From Schistosoma mansoni (lineage: Eukaryota; Platyhelminthes; Trematoda; Strigeidida; Schistosomatidae), in the NCBI RefSeq assembly GCF_000237925.1, contig NC_031500.1, positions 5,825,254 through 5,889,253 of the forward strand: DNA of 64,000 bases. Reading direction: 5' to 3'. The position numbers were made by a program, and so were the translations under genes. The first letter of the stretch is position 1. Every line of letters starts with the position of its first letter. A model generated the notes under the pieces. It did no database searches. It saw only the letters and a program-made list of their open reading frames with translations, and was not told where the DNA came from. This document shows, one piece after another, positions 1-10,870 of the stretch.

Positions 1-75
1 AAAACTTTTCAACTTGATATATATATATCTGGTGCCCCCTTGTACCAATATTTGTTTTTACATAAATAAAATAAG
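1..75 (+). mobile_element. 3' tail of an R540/RTE-1 type element, cut by the window edge
   Basis: The text 'tctggtgcccccttgtacca' followed by an A/T-rich run with 'aaataaaataa' matches the 3' end shared by the R540 repeats (for example 62950-63003) and by the RTE-1 LINE ending near 29661. Only the tail is visible, so it cannot be said which of the two it belongs to. Confidence 0.6.
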
Positions 76-602
76 GCTTGGTTTTACTAAAGTTGTACAT
101 TTTTATACGAAGCGTAAGAGAGCACTGCATATCTAAAAATAATAGGAATAGTGAATGAACTGACTCCAAAAACTCATTTACGGACGTTAAAGATACGTTT
201 ACTCTCTAACAGTTAACCTCGATGATGATTGGCTAGGCTAATAAAAAACCCGTTCACAACTGAAAACACAGTCAACCATACAAGAATAAATAAACCCAAA
301 TGGGAAGGTATTGGTTTGCTGTTAGTTATCTCCTATCTTTTATCGAGTCGTGTTTTGAGTTGTTTTAATAGTCAGGTAATCACATATATTATCACTTGTA
401 CGACTTGTCGTTTGTCAGTAACAGTGAATAAATCTGGTCAAGTTATTTGACCATAGTGTAGATAAAAAAATTTGATTTATACTACTATACACACGATTAA
501 CTCAAAAAATCAAAGCAATATTACTTCCAAAAAATAAATATACACTTTAGTTCTAGTAGTAAGTTATATTTACAGCAATATTTTTACAAGTTATGTATCT
601 TT

Positions 603-3600
603 TTAGTTAACGGGTTTTGGTGCACTCAATTTATTTAACCTGTGGTTTGGTGTCCAGTGTCCCAAACTTTGGTTAGCATAATAATCCATGGGATAGGCTT
701 CAGATAAATCTCTAGGCCAAAAAACTTGCTCATTTAAAGCAACAAATGCTTCGTATGGTGTAAGTAAAGGTTTAGTGAACTCAACACCCCAGTCAATACT
801 AAGACGAGGACATGCAACCTTGGAGCACAAAAAGAATAAAAAAGCAACTCTTTGTAGTCGACAAACTTATGCAGTAAATGCAAAACTTTACATGATCAAC
901 AATGATGTGTAAAATCTACATCTTGATTTGAAGTACGCAAATGACATTGTTGTATTCGATGAGTTTTCTAAAAGTTTTAAGTGACGATAAAAGGATGGTT
1001 AGTATACATTTCGCCTCCTTTAAGTTTAAAATGTTGCTTCAGGACTGATTTGAATCAATACATTGTTGGACCATACAGAGCCCCCAAACGCCCTGGTACG
1101 GCCGAGAGTGGGGAGAGTTCCCTCTCGAGATGCTCTCACATGGCCACGCGTATATAGCCTCTGCCAGGGAAGTCCTACTCACTTACAAAATGAGGAGGAC
1201 GAAAAGCGAATGTCCGGCGCTTTAACCGGGGTGGTGAACACGGAACGTTCACCTAGGGTGCACATGGGCTCCAGCATCCTGAGTCAGTCAGCTACAACGT
1301 AGGACCAGGCACATATATGCATCGGTCCAAGTTGCCATACCTCGTTAGCACAACAAGATGAACACCGGATTCATAGAAGTAATTAATTTAGTGGTGGTAG
1401 TATATAAAGAAAGGTTGTATATAAGGATATAGTATAGGAAGGAAAAAAGTTATGAAACATCCTGAAGGAACAAATGGCGTATGAATCAGTCATTGGTCAC
1501 CGGCTACCGTGAGACTGCATCTCCTCACGATGTTCCACTGCCTTGTGGATGAGACCTTTAGGTCAAAGGCTCCAGTTGTGGCCCCTAAGAAAACCACCTG
1601 CTTCAGTTTGGACACCCGGGCAGTGTCACAGCCCTCATACAAATCAAATGAGATTTGTATGGTGCATATGTACCTGGTGCCCCTTTGTACCAATATTTAT
1701 GTGCTTAAATAATAATAACCATATAGAGTAAATTATTCAGTGATCCATGATGGCACCTTCATTTACTTTGGGAATCTCGTAAGCACTGATAAAGGTAGTG
1801 AATAACGAAGTCCTGCTATGGTTACAAAACAGTCACTTGGTTTTTGTGAACATATCCCACCAGCCACGCCAGTGGATTTGTTTTTGAAACAAACGAGAAG
1901 TATGCTGTACAGCAGTTCGCTTTATATTCCTCTGTAAAAAAACAGCCAGCGAAGGTTGAGGACAAGTGTATTCAAATTATTGTCTGAGTATATTAGAACC
2001 ATATACTGAAGTTAAGCATAATGTTTAAGGTAGAAATAAAAAATCGACTGATCAGACTGTAAATCTTTACCTACTTAACTGTTTCCAACATTTACTACGT
2101 ATGCCCATCCACTGAAATGCTAAGCTACATAGGAGAGTAGGTATATATAACGTCCGGAGCGTCTAGACCAATTGTAATATCAACCCATGAAGTCATTTAC
2201 TGACGGCTTTGTCTTCAAAACAGTTGTTTGATGAACAAGTCCGACTATTCTGAGTGATTGAGTTGAGGATTTTTCAGCAAGTGGGTTTGTAGATAGAAAT
2301 AACGAGTTCACAACGAAATTAGTTCTGATGACGAAACATTCATAATCAAATGGAATGGCTTACAGGACATCAAACAGATTATGTAGTCCATTGACAAAGC
2401 CGAAGAAGTTTAGCATGAACCAGACAATTTATTACTGGAATATATCTTTAGCGGTTATAGTAAACCGCGTTTCGAATTTCTAAGCCCATTAAAAGTACTT
2501 CAACCATGAAATCAGGTAGCTTTAATGGTCACGGCACTTAAAAAGCGTCATACACATATATGAATTAAAGCGTAAAAATGAAACGTTAAGGGTACCTGAA
2601 TCCAGGCGTCTACTTGTTCATCGAAAAGCGCTAATTTACTTGGAATTATTTCAGACAGCAATAGTACGATGTAAGTCTTCCCTGATTTTTCCAATTCTAT
2701 CTGAAGTTGTTTCACAACAGCTGGTGACCCTTGTTTTCCAAGTGTACCTATATTACAATGAAAGGAAAAACAGTTTCTCAGTTGGATGCTATTGAGGTTA
2801 GAGAAAGGCAATTTGTTTGGGAAAGTGGTATTTATGAAAAATCTCCGAGGAAATGGTTAGTGAAGGTTTGATTGATTAGAAAGTAATTTTCTTCACAGTC
2901 TGGTTTCAGCTAGAGAAGCAGTGATAACCAGTAAGCACGAGATAGTTTTTTTAATAAAATAAATATTTAAGAGATATACTTACACTTCATAGGAGATCAA
3001 ACGTAAGTTCTCCAGGTTTCGTGGTATTTTATTGCTTAACCATTAGGCCAGAGTTCGTTACCTCTGAGGCGATCGATTGGGCAGAATACAGTTTCGGAAG
3101 GAAATTATCAGGCAAATACACTACAGGGTTATGTAATCAAAATGATGGTAATAAAAGCATAAATTTTAGTTTACTTACCCAATATTATCCCGAAATTGAC
3201 AGCATTTCTTGCAGTATCAACGGCTTTTTTTCTATGTTTACGCATTTCTTTATGATCATAGTATTCACGCGTAAATGACTTATCGTAAGGATCATAACGA
3301 TAAGCAGCTAACAATGGATTAGATATCATAATGGATTCAAGATGAAAGCGACCATCGCCCACGTAGATTAGGGCATCAACACCTTCTACCTGTTCAAGAA
3401 AAAAAATACGGATACGATCGGAACAGCGATTAAAAGTGTTAAAGAGCAAGCAAGGAAAGTGATGTGATAAACTCTTGCGAATATTTCGCTCTGTGGTTCA
3501 ACCATTTGTTCACGAGTTCGAATACCGTTTTCCCCCCAACTTTGGTTCAGACAACTGGATAGTAATGTTAACTCTTAGAGTAAAGGTAAGCCTCACGAGA

Positions 3601-5439
3601 CTATGCTTTGTTATTGAGCTGTTTGACATAATGAGAGTATATTCGCTAACAAAAAAGATTTATAAAAGATAAGAAATATCACTAGCAACAGCCCTATTCA
3701 TATGAGGTTGTGGTGTAATAAAAACGATTCAGATGGCTCATAATCCATGAACAGGATTAAATCAAAAGTCTACGGATTTGAGCATCATCATGACTCTACC
3801 TACTGAATCTTCACTTACACTTAGTAGAAAGTAAGGTGAATTGGTAATATAGACGACATAATCAAAAGAGTTGTCCAACTTTCAGGCAAAATATCTACCA
3901 AAATGATGATAATGTTGTGAATTAATGATCAGGCATCTTTTTCGGCACAGTTGTAAGCGCATTTATGTTCAACCACTGTACGACGAATCCACATAAAAGA
4001 AGGAGACATCATTACCGCTTGATCACCATTAACTTTTAAATACTGACCTGCTAAACAAAAACAATTAGGTGAGGAGTAAAAAGGTCTAACATGTGTTTCT
4101 GAATAATGCAGTTAGGACAAGAGGATGAGATGGTTGTCAGCTAAGATGATCAGATCACTTCACGGATGAAATGACGCAGATTAAGATAAATGGAGAGTTT
4201 ATGAAGACCAGACCATTTAGCGATCGACATCTAAATGCTGTTAAAAAAAGCACATAAATAAGTAAAGGTAACTGAATCAAGATATTCAATCGTGCTGATA
4301 AACAGCTAACCCAGTTCCACTCATACTGAAGATAATTTTACCTACATCAGTGACTATAAATATTGTTCAGTAGTGCATATTCTCATCAAATTTCATTGGT
4401 CGTTAATGTGTCGATAGTCATGAATATGTATCATAGGATACTGTGATCGAATATTTAAGACACTGTACATTGTTTCACACGAATAAACAACAAAAACTAG
4501 TATAAAACTTACTTTAGGAGATGTACATCCAAGTATTTCACCAGGCGATAAAGGAAGGCACTGAGGAATGGTAACTAAGTAACCGGCTTCTAATAATGGT
4601 TGTTTAGCAGTCTGCAAACTAGTAACAAATTGTATTGTAGAAACAAGGGCTAAACGAGAAGATTTCTCAAAGTTAGCCTTTACACTATCTATGAGATGGA
4701 CGATATCGATTTGAATATCAACAAATACGTATCTGTGCACGTACGGATAAGTAAAGAAAAAAAGAAACTACTGAGTATTTTAATACAAACCTATTATATA
4801 CATGAGAAACTACCTGAGAATTATGTACGGCAGAAAGCAAGTTTACCTAACTAGATGTTACAGCTACAGGTATGACTTATTATTTTTAAACATGAACTAG
4901 ACCGTTCCGGTGATTAATAGAGAATAATGAAAACTAATACATCTGTTCATACTGTCGATTATCTGAGTGCGACAAAAAAATACAGAACATAAGGTTTTTT
5001 ATAAAATTAAGAAAGGTGGACTAAGGAGCACCGAATAAATTCATCCTGACCCATAAAAATTAGGACTTTTGGAAGATTATGAGTCATTACAGAGTAAGAT
5101 CACATAAACCGCATGCTCAACGTACAGAACAATTTTTAGGATAACACGAACACTATGTTACTTAGAGCTGCCTCCAGAATGTCGACAGGGAGCATTGGTC
5201 CTTGTGACTATGTAAAACCGGCCTCCGAGTAGGTCACTAATAAACAGCAGATAATCATATTCCTCATTTCTTCGTAAAGAGGATTTATGAATCTGATGAT
5301 ACTCTCTACTGGAGATCATTATCAATGTAAAGAAACCAAATCCCACTGTTTATGGTTATCGGATCAAGAGCGGATGTCAAAAGAAATATAAGATCGAACC
5401 GTCACACGGTTCTGTTTCTTGGAGTCAAACAACGGCAAA

Positions 5440-5500
<61 letters not shown>

Positions 5501-6432
5501 CAGTCGTCAAAATTTAAACTAACAGTTGTAGCATCTTATGATATGGTAAATATCGGAAAGTCGTTCATACCATGATTAACAGCTATAAATTGCTTATACA
5601 GATAGTATGGAACATATGAGACTAGTGGTTGCTGGCAGGAATTTATCTGATATAATCTATCAACTCAGCAGTATGATTGAAGGCAATAGTCTAACAACAA
5701 TAGAAAATTGGTAGGAAAAAAGTTATGAATTTACTCCATAATGGAGGCCACAGAGTGGCATATTCTTCATGGATAAAAGGAAGATAGTTTACGTATCGGG
5801 TGCGTTATGATTGGTTGTGATTTACACCATTTAACATTTCTAATCACATATTAAGTTATCTCTCGGACCCAAAACAAAGGACTGAACTCTATGCATTAAC
5901 CCTAAGCACGAGACGTTGATATCAAAACGACTTTTAATCGATTAATTACGAATAAAAACATAAATAAACACTCCACAACAAAAACCTACAGAACGGAAAT
6001 TGAGTCCAATGGTATCAAGCAACTATGACCATAATGTACAAGTAAGTCAACACCAAGAGCTTTTGCAGTCAGCTCCTCTACACAACAAGCTCCATAAGTC
6101 ACATCGCCCAAAATTACAACATCAATATCTTTAATACTGTCCTCAGCTACAGTAGAACTGTTAGTAGAGATAGAAAGAGCGGGACCTGAGGTTTCGCCAC
6201 AACGAATAAAGTAATTTCGGATGATTTCGGAAATCGGTATTGCAAACAAAAGTAAACCTTCTGGCATTTGTAAAGCAATCCTTCTGGCTCGAAGACAATG
6301 TATACGCCATATGGTTTTATGGATCTCAAAATTATAGTGAACTGGTAAATATTCTGATATAGATTTATTTAATAAAGGATCATCTAGAAGCCAGTCCGGT
6401 ATTTTCCATGGGAGAATACGTTTACTTGGCAT
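603..6432 (-). CDS. DPH1: DPH1, 2-(3-amino-3-carboxypropyl)histidine synthase subunit 1 (diphthamide step 1)
   Basis: DPH1 works with DPH2 to transfer the 3-amino-3-carboxypropyl group of S-adenosylmethionine to the target histidine of eEF2, the first step of diphthamide synthesis in the cytosol. Five coding exons with GT-AG borders are seen on the minus strand: 6432-5990, 4732-4513, 3389-3179, 2747-2596 and 818-603. Together they are 1242 nt, an open frame of 413 aa plus stop; human DPH1 is about 443 aa. Family landmarks in order are [92 protein letters not shown] and [11 protein letters not shown]. The three family cysteines that hold the [4Fe-4S] cluster (in YGACC, LGCTSP and VACPRLS) are all present. 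The ATG chosen at 6432 sits directly after a 'ttacag' acceptor-like site, so a further 5' exon could exist. The frame also stays open upstream to 6531, but that extension is hydrophobic and unlike the family. Confidence 0.93.
1078..1718 (+). mobile_element. R540 repeat copy, interrupted by an RTE-2 3' end
   Basis: This is one of seven copies of a short dispersed repeat, called R540 here (others at 8672, 24890, 25724, 47490, 51160 and 62489). It begins with the family 5' end (cccccaaacgccctggtacg) and ends in the tail 'ggtgcccctttgtaccaata' plus an AATAATAA run. It sits in the last intron of DPH1 on the opposite strand. It is split by the insertion at 1283-1457 and lacks part of the middle found in the 62.5 kb copy. 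Small open frames inside it are not conserved as a gene. Confidence 0.85.
1283..1457 (-). mobile_element. RTE-2 LINE 3' end inserted in R540 with target-site duplication
   Basis: Reverse-complemented, this segment matches the 3' untranslated end of the complete RTE-2 LINE at about 56.9-57.05 kb, sharing gctaacgaggtatggcaact and the terminal 'gtagctgactga'. It is flanked by the 8-bp direct repeat catcctga at 1275-1282 and 1458-1465. The uninterrupted R540 copy at 8.7-9.2 kb reads straight through this point. It is a strongly 5'-truncated LINE insertion. Confidence 0.88.
5443..5497. repeat. (TA)n microsatellite
   Basis: A pure alternating TA run of about 55 bases inside the first visible intron of DPH1. 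Confidence 0.95.
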
Positions 6433-6599
6433 CTGTAATTTTAAATACAAGATAAATTTAAATACATGCGGAATATAACGTGTATAATATTTAGTAGAAA
6501 AGAAGTCCACAAAGTACATGAAATTCCACAATTATAAGCTATATATTTATATTGTGATTGTGAGTGGCCCATTGTCTGTGTGAAAACAAAAAGCATTTA

Positions 6600-8584
6600 A
6601 TTGCACTTTATATTTTTTCTATGGCTCGTTGAAGTGTATTTATGGACTGATTGGATCTAATGATTGTGCCCACATACAGGTAATGCAACCTATTTGTGAA
6701 AAAAATTCTAACTGTGATGATGGAATATACATGTTGATACGGCTCACTGTAACCGACTATCACCGCTGAAAATCATCAAGAATTCCTCAATGTTGAGGAG
6801 AACCAACTTATTTTCCAGTTAAATTGTAAGAAAAGCAACTCACTAAAAAACAAGTGAATAAAACTATACTTGTTAAATGAGTTAAATATTCACTTTCTGG
6901 CACCATACATCTTAAATAACTGGATACTTTACAACGTAAACGATATACTTATATATATATGCATGCATAAGAGTAAAATTTGTAACAAAAGCCCGCACCT
7001 GAAATGACGAGATCACATTTTTTTGACAGAGAGCTACAAGTAGGACATCTTATAGTCAGCTGATTTACGTCTTATATGCAAGTCATTCACGGACATAAAA
7101 TTAGTTTTATAATTATTATCTATAAACATTTTGAAAAAGTTGAACATTTTAAATACAAGTAAGTCAACAAAAGAAGATGAGCTACAATCCAGACAGCTTG
7201 TACTATAAGAGAACGCTTCTTTAAGAATGGTGTCAGGATGTATGGATGGCGTAAACACTAAGACAGATTATAAGTAACATTTATCACGTACACTAACTAG
7301 CCTTATAAATGTCGTTATATAGGTTTAAATATTATCATAACCTATTTAGAGTCCAAATTCTCGTTTTCCAGGGTACATGATTTTTATGCAGGAAACGGTA
7401 TGTGACCTTACTTTATTGTTACTCATTAATGTAGAGCCTTGCACATATGTGCGATAAGCCACATTGCTCTATCAGATTACTCCGACAAGATGAATCTGAC
7501 AAGAAAATCAAAAGAAGTCGGAATAATGCAGTAGCAATGATAATGAGGAAGACTTGATATTTGGAATACAGTTCCAAAACATAGAGTGTGAAGATATGTA
7601 TGAAGGAGTTCTGAGATTCAAGGTTTAGAAAAAGACAAAGAGTAAATGCGTATGTGCCATTATGAATGATTCTAAGCCATGTCACCAGAAGTCTTCGACT
7701 AGGGATTGTGGTCATTGCGCGGACTCAAACCCCTTATTTTGTACCTACCAATGTAGCTCAGATCAACAATGGTTTATCCTTATTTGACTACTTCGTTTTA
7801 CCGTCGATATTGGATATAATTTTATGGTTTGCGGACATTACAACGTATGACATTGTTAGCTCTAGTAGATTCTCTACATCGAGTACGATGAGAAAGTGTA
7901 ACGTATGCCGAAATCCCTACTTTTTACCAGTTTGTGAGAAGACTGACCATTTACCTCGACATTGTAATTTTAATACTTAAGGAAGTCTCAGATAAATTTT
8001 ATTGATGCGCACTTGGTTTTTTTAACGTTGTTACTCTATGTCTAGATAAACACTGCTATAGAAATAACAGTAAGTCAAAAACTGGAGGCCAGTAAACATT
8101 GAAGTGTATTAGCTTCTGAGAGTTTTAGAAGCACCAGACTAATACGTAGAGCCTTCAGCCACGTAGACGTTGAAACTTCCATGACCCAACTCAGAGTTCA
8201 ACCTAAACCGAAGTACTGCAAATAAGTAGACACCATCTTAGCAGGGGGAGTATACTGTCGAAAAAGGTTCAAGAGACGGAAACCAAGTTGCTTACTGGAA
8301 TTAAAAAAACGGCGTACGATAAAAGACAGATTAAACTAAGTTTATTCTCTTTATCGTCTGCGGAAGGACTAGAGGTGACTTGATCACGGTTTTTAAACTA
8401 TTTAATACATTAGCACATTACTTTTTCTAAAAACAGATAATCTACGGAGGCACTCTCTAAAGGTTTACAAATCATCTCAAAACCGACTATTCCACAATTC
8501 AGGATTCAAACCTGGGACTTCGGGCTACTAAGTCCCAGGTAGGAACCCTATCACAGCTACTTAGATTTGGGTAATCGGGTGGTG
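6600..8584. other. Intergenic stretch upstream of DPH1
   Basis: No convincing gene was found. Short open frames (for example 7666-7980 plus and 7419-7715 minus) lack recognisable protein character or splice context. A perfect 10-bp inverted repeat with a 9-base loop lies at 8511-8539, next to a Pol III B-box-like sequence on the minus strand. The promoter of DPH1 should lie in the lower part, but no clear core element is visible. Confidence 0.5.
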
Positions 8585-10870
8585 TCGTTCGTCCTCATAT
8601 ACAAAAATATCAACGATGGATTTGATGTATGGAGAGCTAACATATCGACCATTCAAGAGTGTGCTGCTAAGTTTTATTTATTTATTTAAACACATAAATA
8701 TTGGTACAAGAAAGCACCAGATAAATATGCGCCTCACAAATCACATTCGATTTGTGTGAGGGCTGTGATACTGTCCAGGTGCCCAGACTGAAGCAGGTGG
8801 TTTTCTTAGGGGTCCACACCCCGAGCCTTTGACCTAAAGATCTGATCCACAAGGCAGTGGAGCATCGTAAGGAGATGCAGTCCCATGGTAGCCGGTGACC
8901 AACAGTTGGTTCATACGCCATTCGTTCCTTCAGGATATTGGAGCCCATGTGCACCATTGGTTTGGAATCAGGGTTTCTCAAATCCCCTAGGTGGATCCTC
9001 CACATCCACTAACCCGGTCAAAGCGCCGGACATTCGCTTTTCGTCCTCTCACTTTTGTGAACAACACCCCCGCCGCGAGAAGGCAGTGAGTAGGACTTCC
9101 CTGGCAGAGGCTATATATTCGCGTGGCCATATGAGAGCATTTCAAGAGGGAGAGCAGACTCTCCCCACTCTCGGCCGTACCAGGGCATTTGGGGGCTAAA
9201 CAGAAAAAAAAGTGCTGCTAAGATAGATTGGCTAGTAAATAATAGTTCATCAGTTGAAGAAGCATGGCCTATATTTAAAGGTAAGTTTAGTTCAGTCACG
9301 TCCTCATTCATACCATACCTGGTACCACGTAGACCGAATAATACTCCACTATGGATAAATAAACAAGTCAAGAAGCTTCTCAGACGTAGGAAAAAGCACT
9401 GGAATATGTTCACCTCTACTGAATTAGAACAGTACAGATACAGTTATTTTAAGATTGGGAATGATTGTAAGGCGTTAATTGGTAATAACAGATGGTCACA
9501 TGAAAAACAATTGGTTAGGGATTGTAAATATAGTCCGAAACGGTTATTCTCATATATAGAAAGGCGAACTCAGAAAACTGATGGAGTTTCATCACTTTTG
9601 ATGCAAGAAAATCTGTTAATATTGGCAAGAAATGATACCAAAAAAGCTGAAGCTTTATCGGAATATTTTAGTAAGATATTTCCTATCAGTAACGAGAAAC
9701 GACCAGCTATTTATTGTGATTGTGGCGTCTTGTTGATGGACCCTGTAGTTATTGAGGAAGGTACTGTCTTAAGACTACTTTAGCACCTCAAACCTGATAA
9801 AGTCCAGTGGTCCTGATGATATTTATCCTACGATTATGAAAACCCTATCAGATGTAATTGCTGAACCTTTGGAAATAATGTCCGATATGTCCCTGCGGCA
9901 GTCCAGATAGCTCAAAGACTGGAAAGACGCGATAATTAGTCCGGTGTATAAAGCTGGGAGTAGAGATTTAATTAGTAACTACCGACCCGTTAGCTTAACT
10001 AATGCAGTTGTAAAACTGATGGAAGAAATTATTCGGATGGATGTTATAAACTATGTAGAAGGACATAATCTTTTATCCACCAAACAACATGGTTTTCGGA
10101 AAGGCCTATCATGTTTCACAAATCTTCTCATTGCAAGAAAAGATTGGGCTGAGGCAAAAGATCGAAATATTCCGGTAGATGTGATTTTCATACATCTAAG
10201 TAAAGCCTTTGATAAGGTCTCCCATTCTGGTTTTAAATTAAAACTGGAAACTTTTGGAATTCATTATACGGTCATAGACTAGATAAGTGACTTTCTACAT
10301 GACAAGAGACAAAGGGTAAGAAATAATGGAGCTCTCTCATTTTGGGAACCAGTAAAAAGTATAGTTTCTCAAGGCAAAATCCTGGGTCATTTTTTTACTT
10401 TAAGTAAATGAATTATCAACTATAGCTAAGTCATCCGTCCTACTCTTTGCCGATGACATAAAGGTCTGGAGAACCATATACAGTTAAACGGCGAGGGACT
10501 AAAATGGTAAAAGGTCTATCTGGCTTATCTTATGAAAACAGACTGAGACACCTCAACTTATTTCCGTTATCTTACCGTAGAATACGGGGCGATCTAATAT
10601 TGACTCATAGTATCCTGAACGATGACCTTGGTAATGTCTAACCTGATCACTTGAAAGGACATTCGAAGAAAGTCCAAAAGCCGAGATCAAATCGTTTGCG
10701 TCTGTAGTTTGGTTTCTCGCACCCAGTAGGGAATTACTGGAATTCTCTACCAGAACACGTAATATCAGCACCTTCTGTTGATATATTCCAGACGAGATTG
10801 CACCTCTACAGTGTAACAAACTGGAAGGATTAATATAGGTCAAAAGACCTCCTATCCTCATTACTGAAGA
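8585..10870 (+). mobile_element. CR1/SR1-like LINE fragment with degenerate reverse transcriptase
   Basis: Translated pieces are typical of CR1-clade LINEs such as schistosome SR1. They include a pre-RT segment (VWRANISTIQECAAK, then IDWLVNNSSSVEEAWPIFKG across the R540 insertion, and LWINKQVKKLLRRRKKHW), RT motifs at about 9.94-10.3 kb (NYRPVSLTNAVVKLMEEII, QHGFRKGLSCFTNLL, IFIHLSKAFDKVSH) and the C-terminal block at 10.5-10.85 kb (LSYENRLRHLNLFPL, then NYWNSLPEHVI). The frame is broken by stops at about 9781, 9908 and 10280, and the YxDD region is largely lost by deletion near 10.4 kb. The copy is dead and 5'-truncated. It hosts the R540 insertion at 8672-9211. Confidence 0.85.
8672..9211 (-). 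mobile_element. R540 repeat, full-length copy with 11-bp target-site duplication
   Basis: This copy defines the family. It is 540 bp, flanked by the perfect 11-bp direct repeat gtgctgctaag at 8661-8671 and 9212-9222, and interrupts the reading frame of a CR1-like LINE. In its own direction it starts tttttttctgtttagccccc and ends with the tail shared with the RTE-1 LINE followed by (AAAT)n. It has no long ORF and no obvious tRNA-type A or B box. The duplication and A-rich tail point to LINE-type retrotransposition. Confidence 0.92.

Noticed and set aside
3021-3278. 85-codon plus-strand frame
   Set aside because: Overlaps the antisense of a firm DPH1 exon; a shadow frame.
7666-7980. 104-codon open frame on the plus strand
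   Set aside because: No domain, no splice context and biased composition; likely a chance frame in intergenic DNA.
8682-9005. 107-codon frame, with similar frames in other R540 copies
   Set aside because: It lies in R540, differs in frame and stops between copies and covers the repeat's tail; not a conserved protein.
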